A stretch of 64,000 nucleotides of DNA from the NCBI RefSeq assembly GCF_900016645.1, contig NZ_CDGJ01000048.1. One strand, 5' to 3'. The DNA comes from Acididesulfobacillus acetoxydans. GTDB taxonomy: Bacteria > Bacillota > Desulfitobacteriia > Desulfitobacteriales > Desulfitobacteriaceae. Made by a program: the position numbers and the translations under genes. This document shows positions 53,103 to 61,608 of this stretch, piece after piece; the first letter of the stretch is position 1, and each line of letters begins with the position of its first letter. The notes beneath the pieces are model-generated. The model had not been told where the DNA came from, did not search any database, and saw nothing but the letters and a program-made list of their open reading frames with translations.

Positions 53103-53276
53103 TCAGCGCATTAGGTTACGTTCAGCGATTTGGATGGCAGCCTTGACCATGTTGCCGCAGTTCCGAGCCGAAACTGCGCCGAATCCCTCTTTTTGCACCG
53201 TGTCGGCAAAGCCCAGTTCACGGGCGATTTCCTGTTTTAGGGCCGGCGACATGGTGTTTTTGTTGCGTCTGGCCAT
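53103..53276 (-). CDS. alpha/beta-type small acid-soluble spore protein
   Basis: A 57-residue product from ATG 53276 on the minus strand, behind AAGGAGGAGGA. It has the SASP pattern: MSPALKQEIARELGFAD (germination-protease region around the acidic residue and the first DNA-binding helix), then a loop and MVKAAIQIAERNL (second helix, in place of the usual GGxMVKRMIxxAE). SASPs coat spore DNA and protect it from UV and heat, and are degraded on germination. It is shorter than the usual 60-75 residues. This is the clearest proof of a spore former here. Control by sigma-G is expected. Confidence 0.82.
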   Translation of the reverse strand: MARRNKNTMSPALKQEIARELGFADTVQKEGFGAVSARNCGNMVKAAIQIAERNLMR

Positions 53277-53338
53277 CTTTGTCCTCCTCCTTCCGCCGGA
53301 GCGTGCTTTTCCGCTTGTTTTGTTTCGGACCCGGCCTT

Positions 53339-53370
53339 TATAGTGTTGCTCGTTCGAAGTCGAATATGTA
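53339..53370 (-). promoter_or_regulatory. possible sigma-G promoter of the spore-protein gene
   Basis: On the minus strand TACATA and CACTATA lie 19 bases apart, about 65 bp upstream of the SASP start. They resemble sigma-G boxes only partly. Confidence 0.3.
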
Positions 53371-53488
53371 TCTTACAGCTTTTTTCTGTCAAACAGTGTA
53401 TCATAAAGAGGGGAGCCATCTGCCGCTGCTTAAAGATAGGCGCGGTCTGGTGCTCCGAAAGAATAGCGGTGCGGGGGGAGTGAGTCGC

Positions 53489-54340
53489 TTGCCACTATTA
53501 TTTGGCACGGCGGGGGTACCGTTGTCGGCAACGGACCGTTCGAGCCAAGGAGGAATCCGGAAAATTCAGGAACTCGGTCTGGGCGCACTGGAGTTGGAAT
53601 TCGTCCAGGGGGTGCGTATGGGTGAGGAGAAAGCTGGGCAAATCAAGCAACTGTCGGAAGACACAGGAATTCGCCTGAGCTGCCATGGGCCCTACTGGAT
53701 CAATTTCAATTCGCGTGAAGCGGAGAAAGTCGCGGCGAGCCGGGAGCGTCTTCTTCATACGGCCCGAGTGGCTCGGATGGCCGGGATCGAGGCGGTTGTT
53801 TTTCACCCCGCTTTCTATCACGGGGATTCCCCGGAGATAGTGTTCAAACGGATTGTGCAAGAGCTGAGTTCGGTCAGGGAGGCATTGACGGCGGAAGGGA
53901 ATTCAGTGCTGCTGCGGCCGGAAACTACGGGAAAACCGAGCCAGTATGGGGATCTGGAGGAGACTGTGCACCTGGCCCAAACGATTCCGGGCGTCTTGCC
54001 CTGCATCGATTTCAGCCATCTGCACGCCAGGTCAAACGGCAGGCTCAATAGTTATGACGAATTCAGCCGAATCTTGGACTTTACGGCGGAGGCACTCGGT
54101 GATTCTTGGGTCAAACGGGCCCACTTTCACATTTCCGGTATTGAGTACGGATTGAAAGGTGAGAAACGCCACCTTGTGCTCAGGAATTCGGATTTCAACT
54201 ACCGGGAATTGATGCGGGCCTTGCGCGTCTTCGGAGTCGAGGGGCTGGCTATTTGTGAAAGTCCTAATCTGGAAGAGGATGCCTTGCAATTACAGGCTGC
54301 TTACCGGGATGCGGGAGGTGTGAGTCATGATGAATTATAA
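53489..54340 (+). CDS. endonuclease-IV-like TIM-barrel protein
   Basis: About 283 residues from TTG 53489 (GGGGGAG eight bases before); the frame is open to 53279. The fold and metal-site segments match the AP endonuclease family 2: SCHGPYWINF, VFHPAFYH, LRPETTGKPSQYGDLEE, CIDFSHLHAR, KRAHFHISGIEYG and ICESPN, supplying the His, Glu and Asp ligands of a trinuclear zinc site. It may cut DNA at abasic sites. Lying near Ku and ligase genes and an SASP gene, a role in spore DNA repair is plausible but inferred. Its stop overlaps the next gene by 14 bp. Confidence 0.78.
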   Translation: MPLLFGTAGVPLSATDRSSQGGIRKIQELGLGALELEFVQGVRMGEEKAGQIKQLSEDTGIRLSCHGPYWINFNSREAEKVAASRERLLHTARVARMAGIEAVVFHPAFYHGDSPEIVFKRIVQELSSVREALTAEGNSVLLRPETTGKPSQYGDLEETVHLAQTIPGVLPCIDFSHLHARSNGRLNSYDEFSRILDFTAEALGDSWVKRAHFHISGIEYGLKGEKRHLVLRNSDFNYRELMRALRVFGVEGLAICESPNLEEDALQLQAAYRDAGGVSHDEL

Positions 54341-54935
54341 TGCTGCCCTGGAGAGCGCCTTGGCTCAATTCGGAGCTGCCTCTTTGGAGCAAATCCGCAA
54401 GTATTCCGGTTATCCCGTGGCGGATAACCGGATAGAGGTGGATTTTTTGGGGTATAAGAGTGAAGTGGAACACCCGAGTGGAAGATTTTCCCCTGAGCCG
54501 ACTCCTGAGGGGGACCTGCCCGTCTTTGCCCGGATCCTTATCTTGCATTATTTGAGCAGGAGCGGACCGGTGCAAGAGCAGGGCCGGCTGATTTCCTACA
54601 AGGAAATTCCGGGGGGGAGTATTTACATTCAACCTTTCAGCAACCGCGCTATCCGGCCGCTGGTTCAGGCCTTCGGCGAAAGGCCGCAAGCGCTGTCGGA
54701 GGTCGGACTCAGGTTGGGAGGGAGGGTCGCTGCCCACGGGGATGCGGCGGTAACCATTCCCGTGTTTCCGCATATCCCGGTCACCTTGGTTATTTGGGGC
54801 GGAGACGATGAATTTCCCCCCAACGGAAATATCCTTTTTGATGCCTCGGCTGCCCGGATTCTCCCTGCAGAAGATTACGCGGTGATGGCGGGTTTTGTCG
54901 CGGCCACTCTTCAGAAAATGTCCAAAGGCGGCTGA
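54327..54935 (+). CDS. DUF3786-family protein
   Basis: The 202-residue protein starts at ATG 54327, overlapping the upstream gene. Features of DUF3786 include YNAALESALAQF at the start, the VDFLGYKSEV strand, ILILHYLSRSG, ISYKEIPGGSIYIQPF and PVFPHIPVTLVIWGGDDEFPP near the end. Such proteins are common in anaerobes, often near corrinoid or Fe-S genes, but have no known activity. It is translationally coupled to the endonuclease-IV-like gene. Confidence 0.8.
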   Translation: MMNYNAALESALAQFGAASLEQIRKYSGYPVADNRIEVDFLGYKSEVEHPSGRFSPEPTPEGDLPVFARILILHYLSRSGPVQEQGRLISYKEIPGGSIYIQPFSNRAIRPLVQAFGERPQALSEVGLRLGGRVAAHGDAAVTIPVFPHIPVTLVIWGGDDEFPPNGNILFDASAARILPAEDYAVMAGFVAATLQKMSKGG

Positions 54936-54947
54936 ACGGCCGGCGGC

Positions 54948-55028
54948 GGGATCTGTTTTTACCGGGATCTGAATCTTACCGAGATCTGAATCTTACCGGG
55001 ATCTGATCTTACCGGGATCTGTTTTTAC
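54948..55028. repeat. intergenic minisatellite upstream of ku
   Basis: Five units of 16-17 bp built on GGGATCTGAATCTTACC, ending about 50 bp before the ku start. Units vary in length and in the TTTTT or AATCT segment. It could hold overlapping sites for a regulator. Confidence 0.75.
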
Positions 55029-55077
55029 ATGGAAAAGAGATTCCCTGCTCACACTAAGGGGTGAGGAGGGAATTGAT

Positions 55078-56190
55078 ATGCACACGCTGTGGAAGGGCTC
55101 CATCAGCTTTGGTTTGGTCAACGTTCCGGTCAAAATGCAGGCGGCGACAGAGTCCAAAGAGTTTCAATTTCACTACCTGCACAATGCCTGTCAGGGGCGC
55201 ATCCGCTATGTCAAACAGTGCCCGCGCTGCAAAACGGAGGTTGAGAACCGGGACCTGGTCAAAGGGTATGAATATGAAAAGGATCGCTATGTGATTCTGA
55301 CGGACGAGGAATTGGCTTCCGTGCAGGAGCCGTCGGCCCGCTCCATTGATATTTTGGACTTTGTGGACTTGAAGGAGATCGATCCGGTTTATTACCAGAA
55401 GTCATATTACCTTTCTCCGGAGGATACGGCCGCCAAGGCTTACCGCCTGCTCTGCCTGGCCATGCTGGAAAGCGGGAAGGTGGCGCTGGCACATCTGACG
55501 CTGCGATCCAAGCAGTACCTGGCGTGTTTACGCGTTTTTGAAGAGGGCCTGGTTTTGGAGACGATGTTTTACGCGGATGAAATTCGGCGTATGGAGAGGC
55601 CGTGGCAGGAGATTCAGCCGACAGAAACCGAACTCATGCTGGCCAGGCAGTTGGTCGAACAGCTGGCGAAACCGTTTGAGCCCGGAAAATATCGGGACGG
55701 GATGCGGGATAAGCTGGCCGAGATGATCGAGCAGAAAGTGAAAGGAGAATCCTTGCGAGTACCAACCGCTCCCAGAGGGGGCCAGGTTCTGGATTTGATG
55801 GAAGCCCTCAGGGCCAGCATCGCCAGAGCCGAGGAGAAGAAAGACGGAGCGAGAGAAAGCGATGCCGAAGGAGCAGAGGAAAACGAAGAGCCGCCGGAGG
55901 ATCGGTCTTTATCAAATCGAGAAGAGGCGAGCGTTAACCGGCAAGTAAACACGGATGTCAGCGGCAGGGCGGACGAAAGTGCGAAGGCGAGGGCGGACGC
56001 GAGCGAAAACGCGAACACCGAGGCGCCGGCAACGACGGGTGCGGCTGCGCGAGGTGCGCGGACAAAGGCGCCGGCAACGACGGGCACGGCTGCGGGCGGT
56101 GCGCGGACAAAGGAGCCGCCTGGCCCGGAAGAGCCCGTCCCCTCCGGACTGAAGCCGCGCAAGCGGGCAGTCAAAGCAAAGGGGGCTTGA
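55078..56190 (+). CDS. ku: Ku protein of bacterial end joining
   Basis: The 370-residue protein forms a ring on broken DNA ends and recruits the ligase. Residues 1-260 are the Ku core (MHTLWKGSISFGLVNVPV, CPRCKTEVENRDLVKGYEY, LAHLTLRSKQYLACLR, ETMFYADEIR). The remaining ~110 residues are a low-complexity, Lys/Arg/Ala/Thr-rich tail with two 15-residue repeats (APATTGAAARGARTK-like). Basic tails of this kind bind DNA in some Ku proteins. It overlaps nothing and is 4 bp from the ligase gene. Confidence 0.95.
   Translation: MHTLWKGSISFGLVNVPVKMQAATESKEFQFHYLHNACQGRIRYVKQCPRCKTEVENRDLVKGYEYEKDRYVILTDEELASVQEPSARSIDILDFVDLKEIDPVYYQKSYYLSPEDTAAKAYRLLCLAMLESGKVALAHLTLRSKQYLACLRVFEEGLVLETMFYADEIRRMERPWQEIQPTETELMLARQLVEQLAKPFEPGKYRDGMRDKLAEMIEQKVKGESLRVPTAPRGGQVLDLMEALRASIARAEEKKDGARESDAEGAEENEEPPEDRSLSNREEASVNRQVNTDVSGRADESAKARADASENANTEAPATTGAAARGARTKAPATTGTAAGGARTKEPPGPEEPVPSGLKPRKRAVKAKGA
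56023..56112 (+). repeat. 45-bp tandem duplication in the ku tail
   Basis: 56023-56067 and 56068-56112 are identical except for a few bases. Each encodes 15 residues of the Ku C-terminal tail. Confidence 0.85.
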
Positions 56191-56194
56191 CGGC

Positions 56195-57100
56195 TTGGCG
56201 AAGGACGTTTTTCGGACGGTGCAGTTTCCGCTTCAACCCATGGAGCCACAATCGGTACCGAGCTTACCCGTGGGTAACTATCTTTACCAAGTGAAATGGG
56301 ACGGGTTCCGTTGGCTGGCCTATCATGGGCCGGAGGGAATAGTCTTTCAGACCAAAAGCGGCCGGTCCGGCCAGGCGTGGTTTCCGGAACTCCCTGCCGG
56401 TCTGGGATGGCTGAAGCCGGGGAGCATTATTGACGGGGAGGTCGTTTGTCTGCAGGGGGGGAAGCCGGATTTTCCCTCCCTGCTTAAGCGTGTGCGCAGC
56501 GGTCTCGGGCAATTTCCCCAAACGTCCGGGCAGACGGTGGAGTACGTGATTTTTGACCTGTTATTTTGGCAGGGGGAAGATCTCCGTGCGCGGTCCCTGC
56601 AGGAACGGCTGGAATTTCTGACCGAGATTGCCCTCCCCGGGCCGCACACTCAAGTGATCGAAAGCTTCAGCGACGGGAATAAGCTTTGGTCGGCCACAGG
56701 GGAAATGGGCCTGGAGGGAATTGTGGCCAAAGAATACTCGAGTCCGTACCGCCCGGGCAAGGATCGGGCCTGGCAGAAAATTAAACACTGGCAAAAAGGT
56801 GAGTTTCTGGTAGGCGGGATTAAGCTAAAAGGGGAAACGATTAAGGCAGTATGCCTGGGGCGGCCGGTGGGAGAGGATTTTGTCTATGTCTGCAGTGTAT
56901 CCGGCGGTTTGGAACGCCTGCAAGAGTCCTTGGGCAGGGAGCGCGTCGAGCAAGTGAAAGTAAGCCCGTTCACAGGGGAAGGCCCGGGCAGGGAGCGGGA
57001 TACCGAGATGATCTGGCTGAGGCCTGAGTGGCGGGTCAAGGTGCGCTTTCTGGAATGGACCCCCGGAGGGAAGTTGCGTCATGCCCAAATCGAACCCTAG
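56195..57100 (+). CDS. ligD: ATP-dependent DNA ligase (LigD ligase domain, stand-alone)
   Basis: The 301-residue protein carries the nucleotidyltransferase motif KWDGFR with the AMP-binding Lys at about 34, the IIDGEVVCL and GLEGIVAKEY motifs, the WQKIKHW motif V, and a C-terminal OB-fold. It seals breaks held by Ku. In many bacteria this domain is fused to polymerase and phosphoesterase domains as LigD; here it is separate. Start is TTG 56195. It overlaps the polymerase gene by 20 bp. Confidence 0.9.
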   Translation: MAKDVFRTVQFPLQPMEPQSVPSLPVGNYLYQVKWDGFRWLAYHGPEGIVFQTKSGRSGQAWFPELPAGLGWLKPGSIIDGEVVCLQGGKPDFPSLLKRVRSGLGQFPQTSGQTVEYVIFDLLFWQGEDLRARSLQERLEFLTEIALPGPHTQVIESFSDGNKLWSATGEMGLEGIVAKEYSSPYRPGKDRAWQKIKHWQKGEFLVGGIKLKGETIKAVCLGRPVGEDFVYVCSVSGGLERLQESLGRERVEQVKVSPFTGEGPGRERDTEMIWLRPEWRVKVRFLEWTPGGKLRHAQIEP

Positions 57101-57998
57101 CAGACAGGAGGTTTCCGTCCGCGTGGCCGGGCAAACCTTAACCCTGACCAACCTGGAAAAGGTGTATTTCCCTGAATGTGGAATCAGTAAAGGGGAACTC
57201 ATTCAGTATTACACGGAAATGGCCCCCTACATTCTGCCCCAAATTGCGAAAAGCCCGTTTACGATGGTGCGCTATCCCGAGGGGATCGGGGGTGCTTCCT
57301 TTTATCAGAAAGAGTGTCCGGCCCAGGCCCCGTCTTGGGTGGAGCGTTTTCGGGATCCTCATTCCCGGCAGGGCTTGACCTATGTCATCTGTGACCGGCT
57401 CGCGACCCTGATTTATCTCATTAATCTGGGCTGCGTTGAAATTCACGCCTGGGCTTCTACGAGGGAGCGCCCGGATTACCCGGAGTGGGCGGTGTTTGAC
57501 TTGGATCCCGACCCGCCCTCCGGCAGCTTAGAGGCTCTGCGAGTGGCCCGCTGGCTGGGGGAGATCTTGCTGGAGCTAAAGCTGAAGTTTCTCGTCAAGA
57601 CCTCCGGTGCCGCGGGCATCCACATTCTTCTTCCTCTTGCTCCGCACTACACTTACGCGGAAGTCCAGAGGGGCATACAGGGTGTATGCCGTTTTCTGGC
57701 CGGGCAACGTCCGGCGGACTGTACGCTGGAGCGCAGCGTGAAGAAGCGGGAAGGAAAAGTCTATCTGGATTATCTGCAAAACGGGCGGGGCCGGACGATG
57801 GCGGGAACCTACAGTGTGCGTCCGACGCCTTTGGCTACGGTGTCCGCGCCTCTTTGCTGGGAGGAAGTCATAACGGGCGTGCGCACGGAGGATTTCACTC
57901 TGCGCAACATGAAAGAGAGGATGGCGCAGGTAGGAGATTTGAGTCAGGTTATGGAAGATAAGAGTGACTTCAGTCTCTTGCTACATTATTTTACCTAA
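57081..57998 (+). CDS. LigD-type primase-polymerase (stand-alone)
   Basis: The 305-residue archaeo-eukaryotic primase-like polymerase fills gaps and adds nucleotides at DNA ends during end joining. The catalytic Asp pair lies in VFDLDPDPP (residues ~140-144), with KTSGAAGIHILLPL and a final Lys/Arg-rich YLDYLQNGRGRTMAGTYS segment as in LigD PolDom. It forms an operon with ku and the ligase. No phosphoesterase domain is present in the window. Confidence 0.92.
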   Translation: MPKSNPSRQEVSVRVAGQTLTLTNLEKVYFPECGISKGELIQYYTEMAPYILPQIAKSPFTMVRYPEGIGGASFYQKECPAQAPSWVERFRDPHSRQGLTYVICDRLATLIYLINLGCVEIHAWASTRERPDYPEWAVFDLDPDPPSGSLEALRVARWLGEILLELKLKFLVKTSGAAGIHILLPLAPHYTYAEVQRGIQGVCRFLAGQRPADCTLERSVKKREGKVYLDYLQNGRGRTMAGTYSVRPTPLATVSAPLCWEEVITGVRTEDFTLRNMKERMAQVGDLSQVMEDKSDFSLLLHYFT

Positions 57999-58096
57999 GG
58001 ATTGCCATTTCGACAGGATATGAAGCAGGAAAAGGTCCCCGCAAAAGAGAAGTGAGAAGACCGAAGCCGGGAAGGGCTGAAAAGGTGGGGGGCCTT

Positions 58097-59407
58097 ATGG
58101 AGAATCTAGAGAGAGAAAAAAGGTTCAGGGCGGCGCTGCGGGCGGTCCCCGGTTTGGGCAGCCGGCGGCTGAGACAGCTGATTGCCGTCTTTGGCAGTGC
58201 GGAGGCGGCTTGGCAGGCGCCTGCCCGGGCCTTCACGGACTGGAAGGCCGCTTGGGTCAGTGAGATGCTGGATTTAAGAAAAAAGATCTTACCCGAACGG
58301 GTGGCGGAGGAACTGGACCGGGCCGGGATCCGGCTGGTCGCGCCCGCGGAGAGGAGTTACCCGAAACTTCTGGCCGAACTGGCGGATGCCCCGCCCCTCC
58401 TCTATTTCAAAGGACATTTGTCCGAAGGACAGGAGGGTTTAGCCATCGTGGGCTCGCGGCGCGGGACTCCTTACGGTAAAGCCGCCGCCGAATTTTTGGC
58501 GCGCAAAGTGGCGGAACGCGGGATCGTCATTGTCAGCGGTCTGGCGAGGGGAATTGATACCTCTGCTCACAAAGGGGCCCTGGCCGCCGACGGTGTGACC
58601 TGGGCTTTTTTGGGGAATGGCCTGGATACGATCTACCCGCCGGAAAACCGGAAACTGGCGGAAGCGGTCCTGGAAAAAGGGGCCCTCGTCAGTGAGTTTA
58701 CCCCGGGAACCCCTCCCGACGGCGGGCATTTTCCCGCCCGCAACCGCCTTATCAGCGGCGCCTGCAGGGGGGTCGTAGTGATTGAAGCGGCGGCCAAAAG
58801 CGGGGCCCTTATAACGGCGGATTTTGCCTTGGAACAGGGACGGGAGGTTTTCGCTCTTCCCGGTCCCATTTTCAGTGAAATGAGCAAAGGGACGAATCAT
58901 TTGCTGAGACAAGGGGCAAGAATAGTAGATGAAGTCGACGATATCTGGGCGGAAATCCCCGTTTGGCAAAAAGGCGGGGGGGCCGGCAGGGAACCCGGGC
59001 GCGGGCCGCAGTTCGCTGCCCGGCGGGAAGCCGCCTGTTGCGGCTCAGCCCCCGGGAAGTCAGCGGCGAACCGGCAGAGTGCACTCGTTCAGCTAGAGTT
59101 GAACATCGATGAACCCGGAGATGCCAAGGGCAGAGGGGCTCCGCATGTCTCAGCCGCCGGGAGGGAAGAAGGCAGGGGTGCTCTTGGCCGGGGCTGCTCT
59201 AAGGGGCGCGGTCCTGGTGGGGCTGTCGACCCTGCTCAGGCAGAAATCCTGGAGCAGATGAGTGATTTGCCCATTCACATTGACCAACTGGCCTGCAGGG
59301 TGAAGATGGCGGTGCAGGAACTGCCGCTCCTCCTCTTGGAGCTTCAGCTGGCGGGGGTTATCGAGCAGCTTCCGGGACAGCTTTACGTTCTGGCCCGGAA
59401 AATCTAG
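58097..59407 (+). CDS. dprA: DNA-processing protein DprA (Smf)
   Basis: About 436 residues from ATG 58097 (GGTGGGG upstream; frame open to 58052). DprA loads RecA on incoming single-stranded DNA in transformation. An N-terminal SAM-like region is followed by the Rossmann-type core (AIVGSRRGTPYGKAAAEFLA, SGLARGIDTSAHKGAL, FPARNRLISGACRGVVVIEA). A ~100-residue Gly/Arg/Ala-rich linker then precedes a C-terminal winged-helix domain (DLPIHIDQLACRVKMAVQEL). The long linker is not usual. It lies directly upstream of topA, a common Firmicute order. Confidence 0.93.
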   Translation: MENLEREKRFRAALRAVPGLGSRRLRQLIAVFGSAEAAWQAPARAFTDWKAAWVSEMLDLRKKILPERVAEELDRAGIRLVAPAERSYPKLLAELADAPPLLYFKGHLSEGQEGLAIVGSRRGTPYGKAAAEFLARKVAERGIVIVSGLARGIDTSAHKGALAADGVTWAFLGNGLDTIYPPENRKLAEAVLEKGALVSEFTPGTPPDGGHFPARNRLISGACRGVVVIEAAAKSGALITADFALEQGREVFALPGPIFSEMSKGTNHLLRQGARIVDEVDDIWAEIPVWQKGGGAGREPGRGPQFAARREAACCGSAPGKSAANRQSALVQLELNIDEPGDAKGRGAPHVSAAGREEGRGALGRGCSKGRGPGGAVDPAQAEILEQMSDLPIHIDQLACRVKMAVQELPLLLLELQLAGVIEQLPGQLYVLARKI

Positions 59408-59481
59408 ACAGCCGGACAAAAAGACGTTAAGATAATGCTTAGTCAAAAAAGAATGCAAGCAAAAGGATTTTGAGGTGAAGC

Positions 59482-61584
59482 ATGTCCAAGACTTTGGTCA
59501 TTGTTGAGTCTCCCGCCAAAGCAAAGTCCATCGGCAAATTCCTGGGAAGCCGTTATACCGTTAAAGCATCGATGGGCCATCTGCGTGATCTTCCCAAGAG
59601 TCAGCTCGGAGTAGACATCGAGCATGGCTTCGCGCCGAAGTACATTGCGATTCGCGGCAAGGGAGGACTCATTAAAGAATTGCGAACCGCGGCCAAAAAT
59701 GCCGACCGAGTGCTTCTGGCCTCCGACCCGGACCGGGAAGGCGAAGCCATCGCCTGGCATCTGGGGCACCTTTTGGGGCTCAATTTGGATGAAAAATGCC
59801 GCATTGAGTTTCACGAAATCACGAAACAGGCGATTCAGACGTCTTTGAAACATGTGCGGGCGATTGACCTGCATAAAGTGGAAGCCCAACAGGCGCGTCG
59901 GGTGCTTGACCGCCTGGTCGGCTATCAGCTGAGTCCGTTGCTCTGGAGAAAAGTGAAAAAGGGGCTTAGTGCCGGCCGGGTTCAATCAGTGGCGGTGCGT
60001 TTAGTGGGTGATCGGGAAGAGGATATCCGCGCTTTCGTTCCGGAGGAGTATTGGACTTTGACCGCCTTTTTAGAGGCTAAGGGCGGGACTTTTTCCGCTA
60101 AACTGATCAAGAAGTCCGGCGAAAAACTCGAAATCAAGTCCAAAGAAGAGATGGACGCGGTCCTGGCGGAGTTGAAAGCTCTTTTCTTTCAGGTGACGGA
60201 CGTACGCAAGAGGGAGAAGAAGAAGCAGCCGGCGCCTCCGTTTACGACCAGCAGCCTGCAGCAGGAAGCGTACCGCAAACTGAATTTCTCCCCTAAGAAG
60301 ACGATGTTGATCGCCCAGCAGCTGTATGAGGGAATCGAATTGGGGGCCCAAGGGAGTGACGGGCTCATCACTTATATGAGGACGGATTCCGTGCGCATTG
60401 CGGAGGCGGCTCAGGAGGAAGCGAAAGCCTATATCCTGGCCGAACACGGGTCGGAGTACTATCCACCGGAAGCCCGCCGGTTTGTGACTAAAGGGCGGGC
60501 TCAGGAAGCGCATGAAGCCATTCGCCCCACCTCCGTGCTGAGAACGCCTGAACAAATGAAGGAATTTTTGAGCAGGGATCAACTGCGCCTCTACCGTTTG
60601 GTCTGGGAACGTTTCCTGGCCAGCCAGATGAGTGCGGCTCTGTTGGATACTTTGACGGTCGATGTAGCGGCAGGCAGCTATCTTTTTCGAGCCAATACCT
60701 CGACAGTGCGTTTTCCAGGCTACTTGGCGGTTTATCAGGAAAGCCGGGATGAAGAAGATAAAACTGACGAAGACGAGGGCGCCCTGGCGGTTCCGGTCGT
60801 GTCGGGGGAAACGGTCGCCTTGGCTCGTTTGGAGGAAAAGCAGCATTTTACCGAACCGCCCCCGCGCTACACGGAAGCGACTTTGGTGCGGAAAATGGAG
60901 GAAGAGGGCATCGGGCGGCCGAGTACGTATGCTCCCACGATCGAGACGATTCAGACCCGCGGTTATGTCGTGAAGGAAGGGAAACACCTTTCCCCCACGG
61001 AATTGGGCGAGATCGTGCTCAATCTTCTGAAAGAGTTTTTCACGGACATCGTCAACATCGAATTTACCGCCAAGTTTGAAGAACAGCTGGATGATGTTGA
61101 AGAAGGAGAAGTCTCTTGGCGGCAAGTGATCGATGCTTTCTACGCCCCATTTGCCCGGACCCTGGAGGAAGCGGAGGAAAAAATCGGCAAAGTCCAACTC
61201 GAAGAACAGGTGACCGATGAAGTTTGTGAACACTGCGGCCGCAGAATGGTCGTACGCATGGGGCGTTACGGCAAATTTCTCGCTTGTCCGGGGTTCCCGG
61301 AGTGCAAGAACACGAAAGCCCTCTTAGAAGAGACCGGAGCCCACTGTCCGCGCTGTGGGAAAGCGCTGGTGGTCCGGCGTTCGAAAAAAGGGCGTAAATT
61401 TTACGGGTGCAGCGGCTACCCGGACTGCGATTTTGTGACTTGGGACCTGCCGGCGCCGGAACCCTGTCCGGAATGCGGCCAACTCATGGTCGTTAAGACT
61501 TCCCGGCGTCAGAAGCGCTATGTCTGCACAAATCCGGAGTGCCGTTATGCCAAGGTCGTGCAGGAAATGGAAAATGCCAATTGA
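59482..61584 (+). CDS. topA: DNA topoisomerase I
   Basis: The 700-residue type IA enzyme relaxes negative supercoils. The TOPRIM domain opens the protein (VIVESPAKAKSIGKFL; metal residues in DPDREGEAIAWH at ~82-93). The catalytic Tyr is about 298 in ITYMRTDS. The C-terminus holds three zinc-ribbon repeats of the C-x2-C...C-x4/5-C type (CEHCG, CPRCG, CPECG). Length and motifs are complete. It is followed 24 bp later by trmFO. Confidence 0.97.
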   Translation: MSKTLVIVESPAKAKSIGKFLGSRYTVKASMGHLRDLPKSQLGVDIEHGFAPKYIAIRGKGGLIKELRTAAKNADRVLLASDPDREGEAIAWHLGHLLGLNLDEKCRIEFHEITKQAIQTSLKHVRAIDLHKVEAQQARRVLDRLVGYQLSPLLWRKVKKGLSAGRVQSVAVRLVGDREEDIRAFVPEEYWTLTAFLEAKGGTFSAKLIKKSGEKLEIKSKEEMDAVLAELKALFFQVTDVRKREKKKQPAPPFTTSSLQQEAYRKLNFSPKKTMLIAQQLYEGIELGAQGSDGLITYMRTDSVRIAEAAQEEAKAYILAEHGSEYYPPEARRFVTKGRAQEAHEAIRPTSVLRTPEQMKEFLSRDQLRLYRLVWERFLASQMSAALLDTLTVDVAAGSYLFRANTSTVRFPGYLAVYQESRDEEDKTDEDEGALAVPVVSGETVALARLEEKQHFTEPPPRYTEATLVRKMEEEGIGRPSTYAPTIETIQTRGYVVKEGKHLSPTELGEIVLNLLKEFFTDIVNIEFTAKFEEQLDDVEEGEVSWRQVIDAFYAPFARTLEEAEEKIGKVQLEEQVTDEVCEHCGRRMVVRMGRYGKFLACPGFPECKNTKALLEETGAHCPRCGKALVVRRSKKGRKFYGCSGYPDCDFVTWDLPAPEPCPECGQLMVVKTSRRQKRYVCTNPECRYAKVVQEMENAN

Positions 61585-61608
61585 CTTGGAGAATTGGGAG
61601 AGCAGGGT

